Positions 5,101 to 5,235 of a stretch of 5,235 bases of DNA are shown piece after piece. This stretch comes from Armatimonadota bacterium (GTDB taxonomy: Bacteria > Armatimonadota > SYMT01). Made by a program: the position numbers and the translations under genes. The notes beneath the pieces were generated by a model that made no database searches, was not told the origin of the DNA, and saw nothing but the letters and a program-made list of their open reading frames with translations. Location: the NCBI GenBank assembly GCA_020696885.1, contig JAJFMS010000511.1, forward strand, positions 1 through 5,235. The letters are read 5' to 3'. Within the stretch, counting starts at the first letter, position 1. Each line of letters begins with the position of its first letter.

Positions 5101-5136
5101 ACAGGTGTAACCCCGGGGGCGGCTTTGCCTCTTCCC

Positions 5137-5235
5137 ACACCTGAACACCTGAACACCTGAACACCTGAACACCTGAACACCTGAACACCTGAACACCTGA
5201 ACACCTGAACACCTGAACACCTGAACACCTGAACA
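5137..5235 (+). repeat. 8-bp tandem repeat (ACACCTGA), at least 12 copies, continues past the window
   Basis: Twelve perfect copies of ACACCTGA fill 5137-5232 and a partial ACA follows at the window end. The array starts 129 nt after the stop codon of the membrane protein gene. Because 8 is not a multiple of 3, every frame reads a 24-bp (eight-codon) period, which produces open but artificial reading frames such as the octapeptide F-R-C-S-G-V-Q-V on the minus strand. No coding function is likely. The lack of variation points to recent expansion by slippage, or to an assembly edge. Confidence 0.97.

Noticed and set aside
4309..5220. Long minus-strand open frame (303 codons) starting in the octamer repeat
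   Set aside because: It is antisense to the membrane protein gene, begins in repeat DNA that is open in all frames, has no ribosome binding site and gives a low-complexity His/Arg/Gly-rich product.
5137..5235. CRISPR array
   Set aside because: The 8-bp units are directly adjacent with no spacers, so this is a simple tandem repeat.
1..5235. tRNA, rRNA, transposase or phage genes
   Set aside because: No cloverleaf, ribosomal RNA core sequence, terminal inverted repeats or integrase/transposase motifs were seen on either strand.

Overview
The window is a GC-rich bacterial segment with four minus-strand genes on the left, a divergent secreted protease in the middle, a small minus-strand metal-domain gene, a plus-strand membrane protein, and a tandem octamer repeat running off the right edge. 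Gene order efp - accB-like - accC is known from several lineages, including Firmicutes and cyanobacteria. High GC, strong GGAGG Shine-Dalgarno sites and a type IV prepilin-like gene inside a housekeeping operon would fit a member of Armatimonadota or a neighbouring phylum. That placement is inference only; no marker in the window settles it.

Positions 1-1568 (minus strand) read as one operon: efp (TTG start), a BCCP-like gene, a prepilin-like gene, and the first 56 codons of accC. Gaps are 30 nt and 26 nt, and the last junction is a one-base TAATG overlap. A promoter with a perfect TTGACA box lies just upstream of efp. The BCCP-like protein has the N-terminal and beta-barrel features of biotin carboxyl carrier protein, but the biotin-accepting lysine of the E-A-M-K-M hairpin is arginine (D-S-M-R-I). 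It therefore should not be biotinylated at the normal site, although it is encoded beside the biotin carboxylase that would use a biotinylated carrier. This is the most notable observation in the window.

Positions 1569-1793 form a divergent control region. It holds the efp promoter on one strand and, on the other, a structured leader for the protease with a 13-bp imperfect hairpin and a possible anti-Shine-Dalgarno pairing. The protease (1794-3185) is a secreted subtilase with an I9-type propeptide, a complete Asp/His/Asn/Ser set, an altered motif after the active serine, and a C-terminal EF-hand-like loop.

Positions 3186-3311 are a convergent intergenic stretch with a 9-bp GC-rich hairpin. 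The minus-strand gene at 3312-3590 encodes an exported YHS/TRASH-like cysteine protein with a candidate promoter at 3644-3649. A 259-nt divergent spacer follows, then a six-segment membrane protein (3850-5007) with a cytosolic loop of eight cysteines; its function is unknown.

From 5071 to the end lies an 8-bp tandem repeat (at least 12 copies of ACACCTGA) preceded by three inverted copies, so the region can fold as a long hairpin or cruciform.
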